Source: Natronoarchaeum rubrum (GTDB taxonomy: Archaea; Halobacteriota; Halobacteria; Halobacteriales; Natronoarchaeaceae). Taken from it: 64,000 bases of DNA. The stretch covers positions 62,001 to 126,000 of the forward strand of contig NZ_JANHDP010000002.1 of NCBI RefSeq assembly GCF_024494695.1, read 5' to 3'. The position numbers and the translations under genes were made by a program. The notes under the pieces were generated by a model. That model searched no databases. It saw only the letters and a list, made by a program, of their open reading frames with translations, and had not been told where the DNA came from. This document shows, in pieces, positions 37,731 to 46,997 of the stretch. The stretch's first letter is position 1. Every line of letters starts with the position of its first letter.

Positions 37731-38894
37731 TCACGCGGCACTATCTTCGTAGATTTCGACGCGACCAGTCTGTTCTTCGGTCTCCTGAATCCCCACACTC
37801 CACGTTCCCCCAGTCCCTGAGAGAGCCCCGACTGCCGGGCCTACGTTGTAGGTGTTCTCCCAGATCACACCGCTCTCTTCGACGACGTAGATCTCTCCAT
37901 CGGTACGAACCGAAGCGAGAACGCGGGTGCCATCTTCATTGACGCTTATATCTTCACCAGCTACCGACCCGATTTCGGTAGACCACTGTTCGTCACCGGT
38001 CATACTATCGTACGCCTGGATAACTCCCTCAATAGTAGAGTTGATTACAGTACTCCCATCCCTAGAGATGTATGGCCACCCACCGGCTAGTGGGTCTTCC
38101 CAGCGTAGTTCTCCATCGAGATCAAGCGCAAAAATTTGCCCATCCTCGGTCCCAGCGACGACGCATTCGGACTCGGCATTGATTTGAGTGGAGATGACGT
38201 TGAGGTCGGTTTCGTAGGTCCATTGCTGGTCACCCTCGCTATTGTAGAGCATCACACCGGGCGTTCCTGCTTGCTCTACTCCGTCCGTCCAGTATTGGGT
38301 TCCTCCAACGGCAATGGCTTCGCCGTCAGCGGTGATGTCGACGCTGCTTGCGGCTGCCTCGTCGAAGTTGTCTCTCCACTGTTGTCCGTCCTCAGTCGCA
38401 AGCATAACGCTTCCCTGACCATCTATCGGAGACGAGACAGACGCCATCGTCGCGTCCTCGGTTGCCATCGCGATGTCCCACAGGCCCGGATGTTCGATAA
38501 TCGGTCCGTCCTGGGTTGTGAGATCAAGCGATCCGTATATGTCCGCGTCCATCCACGCAAGCGCAGCCGTGTTCGTAGCTCCCTCAATCTGAATGTGGGA
38601 AATCCCCGAGCTCATCGTAAACGGGAGGAGTTCTGATTGACGGTTGGCGTCGTACATAACGAGATCACCATTACCGAAGCCGAATAGTACGGTGTCGCCC
38701 GAGGCTGAAACGTCTGTGACGAGGCTGACTGCGGTGTATTGGTCCTGTACAACTTGCTCGACACTCGTCGGCTGTTGCGTCGACGCGGTAGTCTTTCTGT
38801 GAGTTCGTGCTGACGCACCAGCTGTCCCTGCGACTGTACTGCCGGCGATTAGGGAGAGGAGTGCTCGTCGGGAGTGTTTGCTATCATCTGCCAT
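37731..38894 (-). CDS. Secreted PQQ/WD-like beta-propeller protein
   Basis: A 387-residue protein with a Tat-type signal (SRRALLSLIAGSTVAGTAG) and then repeated propeller blades with a GxxxALDLDGELRW-like signature (for example GQIFALDLDGELRWEDPL, YDSMTGDEQWSTEI, YNSEGDQQWTYET). PQQ-like repeats form a seven- or eight-bladed propeller outside the cell; ligand unknown. Its last codons abut an IS end hairpin. Confidence 0.8.
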   Translation of the reverse strand: MADDSKHSRRALLSLIAGSTVAGTAGASARTHRKTTASTQQPTSVEQVVQDQYTAVSLVTDVSASGDTVLFGFGNGDLVMYDANRQSELLPFTMSSGISHIQIEGATNTAALAWMDADIYGSLDLTTQDGPIIEHPGLWDIAMATEDATMASVSSPIDGQGSVMLATEDGQQWRDNFDEAAASSVDITADGEAIAVGGTQYWTDGVEQAGTPGVMLYNSEGDQQWTYETDLNVISTQINAESECVVAGTEDGQIFALDLDGELRWEDPLAGGWPYISRDGSTVINSTIEGVIQAYDSMTGDEQWSTEIGSVAGEDISVNEDGTRVLASVRTDGEIYVVEESGVIWENTYNVGPAVGALSGTGGTWSVGIQETEEQTGRVEIYEDSAA

Positions 38895-39054
38895 GGTTCT
38901 TCCTCACACGAGCGACCTTGTAAGCGAGTGTTCGGCATCACTAGGAATACGTTTGCTATATCGGCGTTCGCCTACCGCGTCACTGTTGACGGGCAACTCT
39001 TACAGTCTCACACCTGTCTTTTTGCGGCTTCGGTATGCTGGTAGGTCGTGTACG

Positions 39055-39744
39055 ATGACCGACGAAGAGACGACAGCTGAAATGGATCCGATCGAGCGTG
39101 TCTCCTCAATGCTTGCGTCGGTCATGGCAGACGACTCGTCGGAGTCGGAGGTCAGGAGGGAGCAACTCGTTCGTGAGGCTCGCAACGAGCTCTCGCGGTG
39201 GCTCGACGAGCGTCCACCGACAGACCATCTTGAGCGGCTTCGGGAAGCAGCTCGGGATCGCTGGGACGACAAGTGGACGATCGACGCACGGCACTACGCC
39301 GATGGCACGGTTCAAGCCTGGGCATATCACAGTCGACGTCGACTCGATGTAAACGAACACGACTTCGGTGATGATGCTAATGTCTTCGAACAGGAGGGTC
39401 TATGGATCGGCCCCGATGGGGAGCGTGTCGTTCAGCGAGAGCACATCCGAGGAGAGGATCGGGAGACGATCGAGGTCCTCGAAGATACGCACGGTCTATT
39501 GGAGCCGTCGCCGTACGAATGGTTCACCAAGGATCCCGATGGACGCTGGCACGCCGTGATCGAGTTTCCTGAAACGGACGACTCCGATGTTTCCATGGGT
39601 GACTTCGATCATCGCGAGCAACTCGCGTGTGGGGTAATGTTGGAGCCTGCTGACCAACTCGAAAAGATCTCCAATGCTCCAACGGATATTGATGGAGCGG
39701 ACGTCTGTGATGCGTGTTTGACGACGCTTGATCCGGAGTCGTGA
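39055..39744 (+). CDS. Conserved-looking haloarchaeal protein of unknown function
   Basis: A 229-residue acidic protein starting MTDEETTAEMDPIERVSSML. It has a helical N-terminus, a middle with HYADGTVQAWAYHSRRRLDV and WIGPDGERVVQREHIRG, and a C-terminal CDACLTTLD knuckle. ATG 39055 is chosen over the long upstream extension, which antisenses the signal peptide of the preceding gene. Not recognised. Confidence 0.5.
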   Translation: MTDEETTAEMDPIERVSSMLASVMADDSSESEVRREQLVREARNELSRWLDERPPTDHLERLREAARDRWDDKWTIDARHYADGTVQAWAYHSRRRLDVNEHDFGDDANVFEQEGLWIGPDGERVVQREHIRGEDRETIEVLEDTHGLLEPSPYEWFTKDPDGRWHAVIEFPETDDSDVSMGDFDHREQLACGVMLEPADQLEKISNAPTDIDGADVCDACLTTLDPES

Positions 39745-39892
39745 CTAGCGGTCCAGGGTAGCTATTCACCACGTATCGGTGTATACGTCGCTACTACTGT
39801 TCTCTGGCTAGCGCCCAAACATCAGGCAGGCTTGCAAGATATCTAACAGAGATGTAACATCGGGTTTAGGTGTCGTTGTCGGAGCTCTATCC

Positions 39893-41896
39893 ATGTGCAG
39901 TGATACCAACCAGCAGCGCATAGCTCGAATTGCAGCGATCATCGTCGTGACGTTCGTAGTTCTGGCAACGATCGGTGCTGGCCTTACGCCAGCAATCTTG
40001 AACCCGGATCTGGATGCTGACCAAGGCGACGAGAAGACTGCCCTAACCAACACCGTCCAGGAGGAGGACGACGAGTTCCCGCCATCGACAGACGACGTTA
40101 CGGATCCCGTCGTCGATTACGATAAGATCGATCTCAACGTCACGCTAACGAACAACCGCAGCGACAACGACTCGCTCGACTATCGTCTCGTCGTCCTCGG
40201 TGCGATCCAGTCCACGAACGACACTGCTTCGGGGACGGTTTCCTGTGAGGACCAGACGTGTGTCGTCAACGGCACCCTTGATGCGGATGACCGTGCGGCC
40301 TATCGCCTCTCTGGTGCCATTGTCTCGGTATCACCGGATGACGATCTGATCGGGGAGTTCAACAATGGTTCTCTCGAAGGAAACGCATTAGAGGGACTCG
40401 GCATCGGCGCTGTGTACTCTACTGGAGATGATTCGGACAATGACGGTGATGATGATGGCGACACGAGCGTAACCGTGGATGTGGACTCCTCGGCTTCCGC
40501 AGCAGCGTCGGCAGTTGCAAATGCTACTGTTGGTGATGATGGAAACGGCGACAACGGGGGCCCCAGTGAAGACCCGAACGGAACGGACAACGAGAGTCCG
40601 ACCGTCGAGTCGATCAATTACGTGAACTGCTCCACTATCCGGATCGAGGGCAACGGTACGGTGGATCGGATCGACTACAATACGGTTGGCTATGACGAGG
40701 GGGGACTCGATTACCGTCGTCTTGGCGAGAGTGACGTCGAACTCCCATACGAACTACAGCGGGAGGAGCTCGTGATCCAAAATGTCGAAGTATCTCATGA
40801 CGGCGAGGAACTTGCTCAACAGGAGAATCCCGACAATGAGGCCTGTGTCGAAGAGCTTCGACAACGAAACAACGAAAGTTACGTAGAGGACATCACGTTC
40901 GATGGGTGTTCTGCCGCTGAGATTGAGGGTCAGGGAGACGGGTTCAGCTACACTGTCACGACGGAGTACTACACTGAAGATGGAATTGCCACGGACTCGC
41001 GGACCGAAGAGAACGTTACGCTTCCAGAATCGATCTGGATCGCTGTCGCGTACCCTGACTCGTCCGCCTCGACGAGAATCATCTCTGAGATAGCGGTAAC
41101 CAATTCGGCTGGAGACGTTGTTGCTGAGGCCTCTCCCCCAGACTATGATGCGTGTCGGGAGCGACTCGGCGAGGAACCTCCACCACGCGATTACAATTGT
41201 GATGACTTCGATACTTGGGAGGAGGCGAACGAAGTCTACGAAAACTCGTCTGGTGAATACGGTCTCGACGGAGACGGTGACGGCATCCCCTGCGAAGACC
41301 TGCCGGGAGCGCCGGACGACGGGAATGGCGATAACGGTGAGGACGAGGACTACAATTGCGAGGACTTCGAGACCTGGGAAGAGGCAAACGAGGTCTATGA
41401 AGACTCTCCCGGAGAACACGGCCTCGACGGTGATGGGGATGGAGTTCCCTGTGAAACCCTCCCCGGCGCACCGGACGATAGTGAAGACGACACTACTGCA
41501 GAGTCCGATGATGAGGACAGCGAGGATGAATCTTCTTCGACGAATGGCGAAGAGGACGGTGAGAGTACTGATGAGGACAGCGACGGTACCGATGATGCTA
41601 CTGACGACGGCGACGAAGATACGGAGACTGGAGATAGTACCGACGAAGGTGAGGGAGATGGAGAGAATGGGGATGGTACCGACGAGAACGATGCAAACGG
41701 CACTGACGAGGATGACGAAGGGAGCTCCGAGGAGGATGATGAGGCGTCAGAGGACGATGGGGACAACGGAGAGAGCAACACCGACGACGAATCATCTGAG
41801 GAAAACGGAGATAGTGAGGAAGGGAACGGAGAGGAGACAGATGAAACGATGACCGACGACAGCCAGAGCGTGCTCGTATCTGCTGGTGGTTCTTGA
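39893..41896 (+). CDS. Surface protein with two Excalibur domains and acidic tail
   Basis: A 667-residue protein with an N-terminal membrane or signal segment (IIVVTFVVLATIGAGLTPAI). Ectodomain regions rich in Asn/Asp are followed by two near-identical Excalibur calcium-binding domains (NCDDFDTWEEANEVYE...LDGDGDGIPCE, about residues 430-475 and again about 485-530), then a long Asp/Glu/Ser tail. Probably cell-surface anchored. The duplicated domain and repetitive tail suggest recent expansion. Confidence 0.75.
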   Translation: MCSDTNQQRIARIAAIIVVTFVVLATIGAGLTPAILNPDLDADQGDEKTALTNTVQEEDDEFPPSTDDVTDPVVDYDKIDLNVTLTNNRSDNDSLDYRLVVLGAIQSTNDTASGTVSCEDQTCVVNGTLDADDRAAYRLSGAIVSVSPDDDLIGEFNNGSLEGNALEGLGIGAVYSTGDDSDNDGDDDGDTSVTVDVDSSASAAASAVANATVGDDGNGDNGGPSEDPNGTDNESPTVESINYVNCSTIRIEGNGTVDRIDYNTVGYDEGGLDYRRLGESDVELPYELQREELVIQNVEVSHDGEELAQQENPDNEACVEELRQRNNESYVEDITFDGCSAAEIEGQGDGFSYTVTTEYYTEDGIATDSRTEENVTLPESIWIAVAYPDSSASTRIISEIAVTNSAGDVVAEASPPDYDACRERLGEEPPPRDYNCDDFDTWEEANEVYENSSGEYGLDGDGDGIPCEDLPGAPDDGNGDNGEDEDYNCEDFETWEEANEVYEDSPGEHGLDGDGDGVPCETLPGAPDDSEDDTTAESDDEDSEDESSSTNGEEDGESTDEDSDGTDDATDDGDEDTETGDSTDEGEGDGENGDGTDENDANGTDEDDEGSSEEDDEASEDDGDNGESNTDDESSEENGDSEEGNGEETDETMTDDSQSVLVSAGGS

Positions 41897-41910
41897 GACT
41901 GCTGACAGTC

Positions 41911-42359
41911 CAAAAGCCCCTGGCACGATCGACTGCTCCGGGGCTCGCTGCGCGCCTCGCTTCGCGTCGGTGCTTACGTCGCCCGGGAGGGATCGATCGC
42001 GCCAGCCCCTTTTAGTCCCGCCCGCGGTGGTTGTGGCAGATGCTATTGAACGGCCCGCCCCGCTCGCCGCGTTCGCCCGACGCAACGCTCGCGACTGACC
42101 ATTCCGGGTGCGCCGAGCACGCTCGTCGTACCGGGCGTATGGCTTCGACGCCAGCATTAAGCGCGCTTTCGGTCCTCGCAAGCTCGGACCGGAAACCGGC
42201 TTAAAGCTGGACGCTCGCGTCGGGCGCCGCCGGCGCGCGGTTCTGGATGGAGAGTCTCGATAGCGCGCGCTGCTCGCGCCCGGGGGCGCTCGCGAAGGCG
42301 CGAGCAGCGCGCGGAGATGTCGTCGACGATGAGAGCCACGGCTGGGGAGTCGTGGTGTC
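41911..42359. repeat. Dispersed long repeat, copy C
   Basis: About 449 bp, nearly the same as copy B. Unlike copies A and B no OB-fold gene follows; instead sequence switches at about 42360 into the 3' edge of the defence island. The expected gene was probably lost or displaced. Confidence 0.85.
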
Positions 42360-42463
42360 TGAGAGATCGTATTTTTCGCTGAACCCAGCACGGAACACAC
42401 CTGCCGGTTGGTGTCATACGTCCAAACAACACGACATCGAGAATATTCTCTGTGTCGGATCAG
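42352..42463. repeat. Imperfect direct repeat flanking the effector operon, left copy
   Basis: Begins GTGGTGTCTGAGAG and is similar over about 110 bp, with small gaps, to 54001-54113 on the other side of the operon. It overlaps the end of long repeat C and the stop of the DUF1998 gene. Confidence 0.45.
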
Positions 42464-43140
42464 TTGGAGAGGAATTTTAAGCCATCAAACCGATTCAGAA
42501 GCCCCTCTTCAATAATATAGCTGGGTGTTCGTGGCAGGAGGAGACATTGTTCACAGAAATCCTGGCAGACACAATCATCCAGAGAGGTTCTCGTCTCCCA
42601 TAGGAAATCTTCTAAGTCTTGGTGGACTGCGTGGGATAATCCTGCTCCGCCTACGTCGGCGTCGTGGACAATTAGCTGAACAAAACGTTGAGACATTGTT
42701 ACAGAACATTGGATATCCAAGCTGTCGACACCGAGCTTTCTAGAAATTATAGATCTAAGCCCATATCCGGCCGAGTATGCCGCTGTAATTGCCTTCCTGT
42801 TATCATTCGATCCGAGCTTCGATCTGAGATCTTCAATCCTATGTAGAAAGACGATACCATCGGTTGGATGTTGATGGCCGGGAATAGCGTGATCCCATTT
42901 CACTTCACCATCTTCAAATTTCAGAATATCTCCTTTCGCGTCTTCGACGTTACTATTGGAGAAATAGCTAATTTCGACTTTGGGCACGGTACTTCGAACT
43001 TTCAGGTTAGATACGAACCGGATGTGAAGATCCTTGAAGTCTGTCTCATCCAGTATTTCGGCGTCTCTTGTTAGACCTCCTTCTATCTCGTCTTCGTCCA
43101 AGTCAAGTGCTTCTTCGAAGTTCTCGGAGAACTCAGTCAA
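42460..43140 (-). CDS. DUF1998 / MrfB-like protein
   Basis: A 226-residue protein matching the DUF1998 domain that normally sits at the C-terminus of, or next to, MrfA/DrmA-type helicases. Seen: HQHPTDGIVFLHR, AAYSAGYGLRSIISRKLGVD, VHDADVGGAGLSHAV and the Cys cluster CVCQDFCEQC. It starts with TTG overlapping the helicase stop (TTGA), so it is the separated C-terminal partner of that helicase. Last gene of the five-gene minus operon. Confidence 0.75.
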   Translation of the reverse strand: MTEFSENFEEALDLDEDEIEGGLTRDAEILDETDFKDLHIRFVSNLKVRSTVPKVEISYFSNSNVEDAKGDILKFEDGEVKWDHAIPGHQHPTDGIVFLHRIEDLRSKLGSNDNRKAITAAYSAGYGLRSIISRKLGVDSLDIQCSVTMSQRFVQLIVHDADVGGAGLSHAVHQDLEDFLWETRTSLDDCVCQDFCEQCLLLPRTPSYIIEEGLLNRFDGLKFLSN

Positions 43141-46100
43141 AAGTCAACACCTCGCATTATCAGTGGCCGTGTTCTCTTTCTGGATCTGGATGATTTGAGC
43201 ACCGCTCCCAAGTATTCGTGAACGCTGATTTCCTCTAAGTCATCTCCACAGAGCGGGCAGACTTCTAAGGCAGGGTATTCATTGTAGGGAAGAGTGCATG
43301 ATTGGTTTGTGCAAACGCTGGTGGAGAAGATTTCATCTCGACTTACTTGTGCACTCACAACTTCGTAGTCGACTCCTCCATAGGTGTCCATTGCTTCTGG
43401 GTATGATTCTCTCAATGCTTGTGAGACGCTCTTGGATTCGTAGCTGAGATGGACTTGACCGTCTTCCTCACTTTCTTTTTCTCGGAAGAGCGCTACTGAA
43501 TCCTCGGTGGACCGGTATTGGCTGATCATTCCGGCACTGGACAGCAGCATTGGGAGGTAGCCAACTTCCCTCTCCAGTTCCTGAAGAATTTCCTCCTGGA
43601 TGACTCTCCGTCTTCTGAGACCCTGAGCACCCTGGCCGGTTTCCTTTTCCAATGCCCGGAAGGTTGTGTAGAATTTGAAAAGTCGGCGAAGCACACGCTG
43701 TTTTACATCAGATGGGCTCTCAAACAGATCTTCTAATGCTTGTTCAAGGTCCTCTTTATCCGATTTAAAAGCCCCTTCCAAGTGCTCCTTGATAGAGCCA
43801 TGATGTTCATCGACAGTATCCAGTAATGCTTCTACGCCGTCGTAGACTTCATTAATCACTTCGTCAATATCTTGGCCCGTTTGGAACCGCTCAAATCGTC
43901 CATAGCCGAGATCGTTCAGATTCAGATATGTGAGTACCTCAGACATCACCTGTGTCTTCAGGATATCGTAATTGAGATGGTTGATCTGCACCGGTTTGGA
44001 AGGTGCATTGAGGAATCTACTTTCTATATCTTCGAAATAGAAGTTATCCACGGCGTTGTGAGGACGAGCAACCGTAAACACCATTGAGGACTGGTCTAAG
44101 CTACGTCCAGTACGACCAGCTCGCTGGACATAGCTTGTCTTTGTAGGCGGAATACCCAGCCCGGCGATGCAATCGAGAGTTCCTATGTCTATGCCGAGTT
44201 CCAGGGTGTTAGTAGCTGAGACTACGTTGATCTTGGGCGGATTTGCGCCGAATCCTTCTTCGATTTTATTCCGAGTATCGGTCTTTATACCGGCCTTGTG
44301 CACTGCACTTACGAGAGGATCAACTCCGTGACCGAGGACCACCTCTCCCCAGTGGTCTAGGGAGTACTCTCCCTGGTCGAATTCGACTTGATCGTATGAA
44401 TCTCGGTCAACTTCGACTAAATGCTTGCCACAGTCTGGACAGTAACTTCTATCCCAGAATGGCCATCCTGAATAACAGAATTCGCAAACACGGGCTTCTC
44501 TTTGAACATCTAGCTCGAGGAAGTTCCTTCTCAGGGTGAGGATAGTTACGACTTCATCGCTAGATCGCTCTCTTTCTCGGCTAATGATGTCCGCTTGCTC
44601 CAGGACGGAGAGTGCTTCGTCAAGTTTCGCGTTAAGATCAGGTGCGGAATCGAAATAGGTCGGAACCGAGTTTGAGAGTTTAGATTTTAGAGAATCGATT
44701 TTGATGCTATTACTTTGATCCAGATTAGTATGGGGTTTGAACGCCAGAATTTTCACGATCTCGTTCGCTAAGAGATTGATCTCATCGTTTTCTGACTCGG
44801 GTCTAACACTGAGAATCCCCGCGTCCCACAATTTCCGATGGTTGCCTTTGTCGAGAGGATTTGCTAGAGCACCTAGCTGCGAGAAGAGGCCTTGCGAGAG
44901 CGTTTCGTCCTCTAAATATGTGTAAGGTTGCTTTACGTAGTGTTCCTTCAGCTCTTCGTATAGGTCTTCTCGGAGATTTGAGACGGAGTAGAATTGGTCG
45001 TCATCCTGCTCTTCTAATAATGATACCATCATTCTCTCGCTTTCCAACGAGTAGTCGAGTTTCATCATTAGAGAGCCGACTCCTTCTGCGTCTCCTCTCC
45101 GATTAGAGAAGACTAGGACTTTGCCTGCTCCGAATTCCTTCATATCTCTACCGAGCTGAGATAGGAAGTAGGATAGGAAAGTGGTTGTCTGCATTGGTGG
45201 CTCAGTATAGCTGCGCCTAGAGCAGGAGCAAGGTTCTCCGATTGCATATTCTTCGCCTCTGTCTACGTAATATGGTGTGTGGCAGTTGGAGCAGAATTTG
45301 ACTTCTCGGAGAGAATGGTGATCTCTTCTTCTCTCCGAAACTCGTTCCGTGAACATGCTATGGCAGTCAGGACAGTAGAAAAAGTTCACATAGGGCTTGA
45401 GGAAGTAGTGATAGCGGTCGTAGAGGACACCTCCTAATTTACACCATTCGAGTAGATTAGTGAGTCTTTCAAACTGGTTTTCTTGAATCTGATCGGAAAA
45501 TATGCTCTCCAGTAGTCTTTCTACTTCGATGAAATTTTCTTCGCCAAATTGGTCGAATATCTCTGCAACCTGAGGAACTTCGTTGACTAAGCTGTCCGCT
45601 ATCTGTTCTCTGAATCTTAGAACTTCGTTGAATACGGATTGGAGTTCATTATTCTCTATCGCATTTCGTTTCTCTATTTCGTCTAAGAGCTCTTCTGCGT
45701 GTTCTGTAGCCTCCTGTTGACTATCCAAATAACCGATTCTCTGGAGAAGAGTCAGTGTAGACTGGACCTCTTCTTCTGAAGCTTCCGCGAATGAATTTAG
45801 ATCAGATACGTCTGGATTCCCTTCTTTGATTTCTCTCAGCATCCGGAAACCGTTCTGAGGGGATAGGAAATCTACGGAGGTGAATTCTCTGTTGCTTCGA
45901 TGTCTTGTATCCACGTTCCCTGCCTCGAAGTCGATATGATCTATACCTGTTTCAGTACGGTTGAGAAGGTCTGAAGCGAATTCCTTGGGGTTAGCAATGG
46001 TAGCACTGGCCAAGACCATTGTGGAGCCGTAACGATTTCTTAGACGGCTGATGAATTGCGAGATTGCTTTACCTCCGTTCCCGTTCCAGACGTGGGCCTC

Positions 46101-46976
46101 GTCGAAAACCACGAGATCCAAGAGATCAGAGTTGACTAAATCTCGTGAATCAGAGGAAAAGAATCGGAACTCAAGCGCCTCGGGATTCGTGAGTAGGATG
46201 TCTGCCCCGTTTTCTTCAATATCGTCTCGGGTGAGCTCCAAGAAGTCGATTTCAACTGGCCTGCGATGTTCCTCAGTGTTTGTGCAGACCATCGTTCCAG
46301 AGTCTTGATCCCAGCCTAATTTCTGGTCGCATTCAGGGCATTCTAATCCTCGGACGTTTTGGCCGCTGGAAATTTTATATTGCCCTCTTGGGGTGTCTCC
46401 GTCATAGATGCCTATTTTGACGCCTTCAGTGCTGGGCCGTTGCTTATTGATCTCGTATGTGTATTTCACTAGGCGGTCAAGTTGGTCGGTTTCGAGTGCC
46501 TTCTGAGGATAGATGATGAGTGATTTGATTTGTCGGGGGAATTCCCGCTCTTGTTGATTTCTGATAGCGGTGTCGAGAGCGGGGATTACGAAGCACTCTG
46601 TTTTCCCTGTGGCAGTTGGAACTGTTATGATGACGTCGTCTTCTGTGTCTCCATGGACTGAGTCCAAGATAGATCCTACTGCTCTTCCTTGGTGTCGGTA
46701 AAGACGTCCGTCACCTCCACCGAAAACTACGTCCCGTATCGCTGACTGGACCTCATGTTGGATGCCGTGTCTTTCACAGTAGTAGGGCCAAGGTTGATTC
46801 GAGAACTTAGGTGGTTGGACTTTTTCGAGATAAGGCCCCTTGACCTGAACCAGGTTATCGATAAACTCGTTGTAGTTCGAAATCGTATCTTCGTTGAGTT
46901 TGGTCAGGCCTTTGTTCCACCAAATCGTCTCGGTGAGGTGGTCAATAGACCTGTTTTTGATATCTAGGATATTCAT
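43137..46976 (-). CDS. DEAH-box helicase of the MrfA/DrmA/DpdJ type
   Basis: A 1279-residue SF2 helicase. Motif I is VPTATGKTE (near residue 122), motif II VFDEAHVWNG, motif III ASATIANP, and motifs V/VI ATNTLELGIDIG and QRAGRTGR. Several Cys4 zinc sites occur (CPECDQKL, CPDCHSMF with CSNCHTPYY, CEFCYSGW with CPDCGKH). Such helicases with a DUF1998 partner occur in DISARM, Dpd and BREX-like defence. ATG 46976 is chosen; an in-frame GTG lies nine bases upstream. Confidence 0.85.
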   Translation of the reverse strand: MNILDIKNRSIDHLTETIWWNKGLTKLNEDTISNYNEFIDNLVQVKGPYLEKVQPPKFSNQPWPYYCERHGIQHEVQSAIRDVVFGGGDGRLYRHQGRAVGSILDSVHGDTEDDVIITVPTATGKTECFVIPALDTAIRNQQEREFPRQIKSLIIYPQKALETDQLDRLVKYTYEINKQRPSTEGVKIGIYDGDTPRGQYKISSGQNVRGLECPECDQKLGWDQDSGTMVCTNTEEHRRPVEIDFLELTRDDIEENGADILLTNPEALEFRFFSSDSRDLVNSDLLDLVVFDEAHVWNGNGGKAISQFISRLRNRYGSTMVLASATIANPKEFASDLLNRTETGIDHIDFEAGNVDTRHRSNREFTSVDFLSPQNGFRMLREIKEGNPDVSDLNSFAEASEEEVQSTLTLLQRIGYLDSQQEATEHAEELLDEIEKRNAIENNELQSVFNEVLRFREQIADSLVNEVPQVAEIFDQFGEENFIEVERLLESIFSDQIQENQFERLTNLLEWCKLGGVLYDRYHYFLKPYVNFFYCPDCHSMFTERVSERRRDHHSLREVKFCSNCHTPYYVDRGEEYAIGEPCSCSRRSYTEPPMQTTTFLSYFLSQLGRDMKEFGAGKVLVFSNRRGDAEGVGSLMMKLDYSLESERMMVSLLEEQDDDQFYSVSNLREDLYEELKEHYVKQPYTYLEDETLSQGLFSQLGALANPLDKGNHRKLWDAGILSVRPESENDEINLLANEIVKILAFKPHTNLDQSNSIKIDSLKSKLSNSVPTYFDSAPDLNAKLDEALSVLEQADIISRERERSSDEVVTILTLRRNFLELDVQREARVCEFCYSGWPFWDRSYCPDCGKHLVEVDRDSYDQVEFDQGEYSLDHWGEVVLGHGVDPLVSAVHKAGIKTDTRNKIEEGFGANPPKINVVSATNTLELGIDIGTLDCIAGLGIPPTKTSYVQRAGRTGRSLDQSSMVFTVARPHNAVDNFYFEDIESRFLNAPSKPVQINHLNYDILKTQVMSEVLTYLNLNDLGYGRFERFQTGQDIDEVINEVYDGVEALLDTVDEHHGSIKEHLEGAFKSDKEDLEQALEDLFESPSDVKQRVLRRLFKFYTTFRALEKETGQGAQGLRRRRVIQEEILQELEREVGYLPMLLSSAGMISQYRSTEDSVALFREKESEEDGQVHLSYESKSVSQALRESYPEAMDTYGGVDYEVVSAQVSRDEIFSTSVCTNQSCTLPYNEYPALEVCPLCGDDLEEISVHEYLGAVLKSSRSRKRTRPLIMRGVDF

Positions 46977-46997
46977 TGAGACCACCTCTCCTCAGAC

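Noticed and set aside
41395..41913. Ser-rich minus-strand frame opposite the Excalibur protein
   Set aside because: It is the antisense of an Asp/Glu/Ser-rich tail, which always gives Ser/Pro-rich open frames.
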